Positions 15,601 through 16,921 of a stretch of 16,921 nucleotides of DNA are shown in pieces. The DNA lies in contig QFQM01000096.1 in assembly GCA_003243255.1 (NCBI GenBank), forward strand, positions 1-16,921, in the 5' to 3' direction. The notes under the pieces are model-generated. The model saw only the letters and a list, made by a program, of their open reading frames with translations. It was not told the origin of the DNA and did no database searches. A program made the position numbers and the translations under genes. Within the stretch, counting starts at the first letter, position 1; each line of letters begins with the position of its first letter. The DNA is from Flavobacterium psychrophilum. GTDB lineage: Bacteria > Bacteroidota > Bacteroidia > Flavobacteriales > Flavobacteriaceae.

Positions 15601-16921
15601 TTATTCGGTTTCCGGAATTCTTTCAGGCTGTTTTTCTTCGGTATTCTTTTTTTTCTTATTCCTGGTCTCCATAAATTTCAAATATTCAGGAGATAAATCT
15701 GAGTCCGGCAGCTGATTACCATCAACATCCTGTTCTTCGTCTGTCTCTCCGGCAAATATCTTCCTCCATAACTCCTGCAATGTATCAAAATCGAGTTCAT
15801 AGGTAAGCCCAATACCCTGGGTATAGTTTATACCCTCCCCAAGGAAGTTAATGTCATTCTCACGGTTAAATACCCTTCCTTTAAATGTATTATCATCATT
15901 AAGCCTTATCTGAGCCTCTACGTTACCCACTATCTGGGATTCATTCACACCTCCAATAGGCACACCCACCTGACCGTTAACACTGATCCTCTCATTTATC
16001 TGAGAAGATAACGTTAAACCTACCTGCGAATTGGTCTCCACATAAGGATTCTTTGTTGCATTAGTATAGTTAAAACCTATCTTAAGCTTATCATCTGCGC
16101 CGTCTTCAGAGAATACATCCGTTAAAAGGCTGCTGGCGCGCTCAAATAAGTTTCCTGCTACTGCAGAACCGGCATCCATACTGTTTGGACTCACAAAGCT
16201 ACCTGTAGAAAGTAGTGACAATGCCTGATTCTGCCTTGCTGTCATATCATTAAGCCTGTATTCAAGGTCGGACTTCAGTACCGAGCTTACACCCGGGAAA
16301 TTAATCAGGAAATCAGGTTCAGGATTGGTAAGGTTACCGGTAAGCACAATTACAACCTCAACCGGTATGTTCCTGTTAAACGTTGAAGATTCAAGCAGCA
16401 CCGATGGATTGGCCCGCGTAGCATAAACCGCTTCAAGATTCAGACGTGCACGTTTAGGATCGCCTTCCCAGTTAATAGTACCTCCCTGTTTAACGGTAAA
16501 CTTCTTATCAAGCAAACCACCATACCTGAAATTATAGGTTCCTTTATGCACAATATAGTCACCAGTCATATTAAATTTACCCAGTGTATTGATTTCCAAA
16601 AGTAGCAAACCATTCCCTTTAGATGTTAGACTATGTCCGGTATTTTTATCAATAATAACCTCAAGATTAGCATCCTGTGTAATTTCAACATCAAACTTCA
16701 TTTCAAGGCCTTTAAAGGTCTTGGTCTTATCTTCTACTACTATACCTTTTTTCCTGTTCTCCTCTTCTTTAGGACTTAAGAAATCAATAAAAGCTGCACT
16801 GTTTCCTGTCGCTCCGGTATTGTTTATTGGTATTTTTATATCTGTACCCGGTGCAGATTTTGCATCAACCTTAATAAACAAGGCATTGATAGGTCCATCA
16901 ATACTTGCTTGTCCTTTAATG
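15601..16921 (-). CDS. tamB: TamB (translocation and assembly module), C-terminal part, cut by window edge
   Basis: The frame is open across the right edge, so only the last 440 residues are seen; the apparent start at 16881 is an internal TTG with coding sequence on both sides. The visible part contains long beta-rich repeats with alternating hydrophobic residues, such as the 'KGTYNFRYGGLLDKKFTVKQ' strand and GGTINWEGDPKRARLNLEAVYAT split around it. A DUF490/TamB C-terminal domain follows, with LTGNLTNPEPDFLINFP and SVNGQVGVPIGG. It ends in a DFDTLQELWRKIFAG segment and a lysine- and glutamate-rich tail. TamB is an inner-membrane-anchored periplasmic bridge protein that helps phospholipid transport and outer-membrane protein assembly. 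Bacteroidetes TamB proteins are usually well over 1,000 residues. It ends 38 nt before the terminator at 15526-15563. Confidence 0.88.
   Translation of the reverse strand, partial: IKGQASIDGPINALFIKVDAKSAPGTDIKIPINNTGATGNSAAFIDFLSPKEEENRKKGIVVEDKTKTFKGLEMKFDVEITQDANLEVIIDKNTGHSLTSKGNGLLLLEINTLGKFNMTGDYIVHKGTYNFRYGGLLDKKFTVKQGGTINWEGDPKRARLNLEAVYATRANPSVLLESSTFNRNIPVEVVIVLTGNLTNPEPDFLINFPGVSSVLKSDLEYRLNDMTARQNQALSLLSTGSFVSPNSMDAGSAVAGNLFERASSLLTDVFSEDGADDKLKIGFNYTNATKNPYVETNSQVGLTLSSQINERISVNGQVGVPIGGVNESQIVGNVEAQIRLNDDNTFKGRVFNRENDINFLGEGINYTQGIGLTYELDFDTLQELWRKIFAGETDEEQDVDGNQLPDSDLSPEYLKFMETRNKKKKNTEEKQPERIPETE

Noticed and set aside
16879..16881. TTG at 16881 as the start of the right-edge gene
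   Set aside because: Coding sequence continues in frame to the window edge, and the protein is clearly the tail of a long TamB.

Overview
The window looks like ordinary chromosome of a Flavobacteriaceae bacterium, most likely Flavobacterium or a close relative. The evidence is AT-rich DNA, promoters of the Bacteroidetes TAnnTTTG type, A-rich leaders without clear Shine-Dalgarno sites, secreted proteins whose signal peptides end in SAQ, and Bacteroidetes-style families (cysteine-free LptD, MlaD with a long helical tail, a NagZ/beta-lactamase fusion, a two-domain amidase). I see no mobile element, phage gene, CRISPR array, tRNA or rRNA. No gene-free stretch exceeds about 210 bp.

Layout. Positions 1-408 (minus) hold most of a DUF1801 gene cut by the left edge. 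Positions 485-3388 (minus) encode an exported GH3/NagZ domain fused to a serine beta-lactamase-fold domain. Positions 3474-6548 (minus) form a tight four-gene run, read right to left: a membrane protein with two [4Fe-4S] sites, a short HAD protein, a CCG-domain Fe-S protein and a small protein of unknown role. Just upstream, on the same strand, lies an MlaD/MCE gene (6581-7546) with its own promoter, preceded by a secreted N-acetylmuramoyl-L-alanine amidase (7620-8753). The amidase is divergent from lptD (8888-11593, plus), which is followed by ridA (11611-11991). ridA converges on and overlaps mgsA.

The right third is central carbon metabolism on the minus strand. pfkA and gapA appear to form one transcript ending at a clear hairpin terminator. 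A separate BadF-type sugar kinase-like gene and mgsA follow. The right edge holds the C-terminal part of tamB, which ends at a strong terminator before pfkA.

How they fit: LptD, MlaD, TamB, the amidase and the NagZ/beta-lactamase fusion all act on the envelope (LPS insertion, lipid transport, outer-membrane biogenesis, peptidoglycan cleavage and recycling). PfkA and GapA drive glycolysis, while MgsA diverts dihydroxyacetone phosphate. The least understood part is the Fe-S run, which resembles a split heterodisulfide-reductase-like membrane electron-transfer module with a HAD gene embedded in it. I did not find a wholly new defence or mobile system. The best leads are that Fe-S module, the NagZ/AmiE-like fusion, an Asp-to-Asn change in the PfkA ATP site, and several unexplained inverted repeats.
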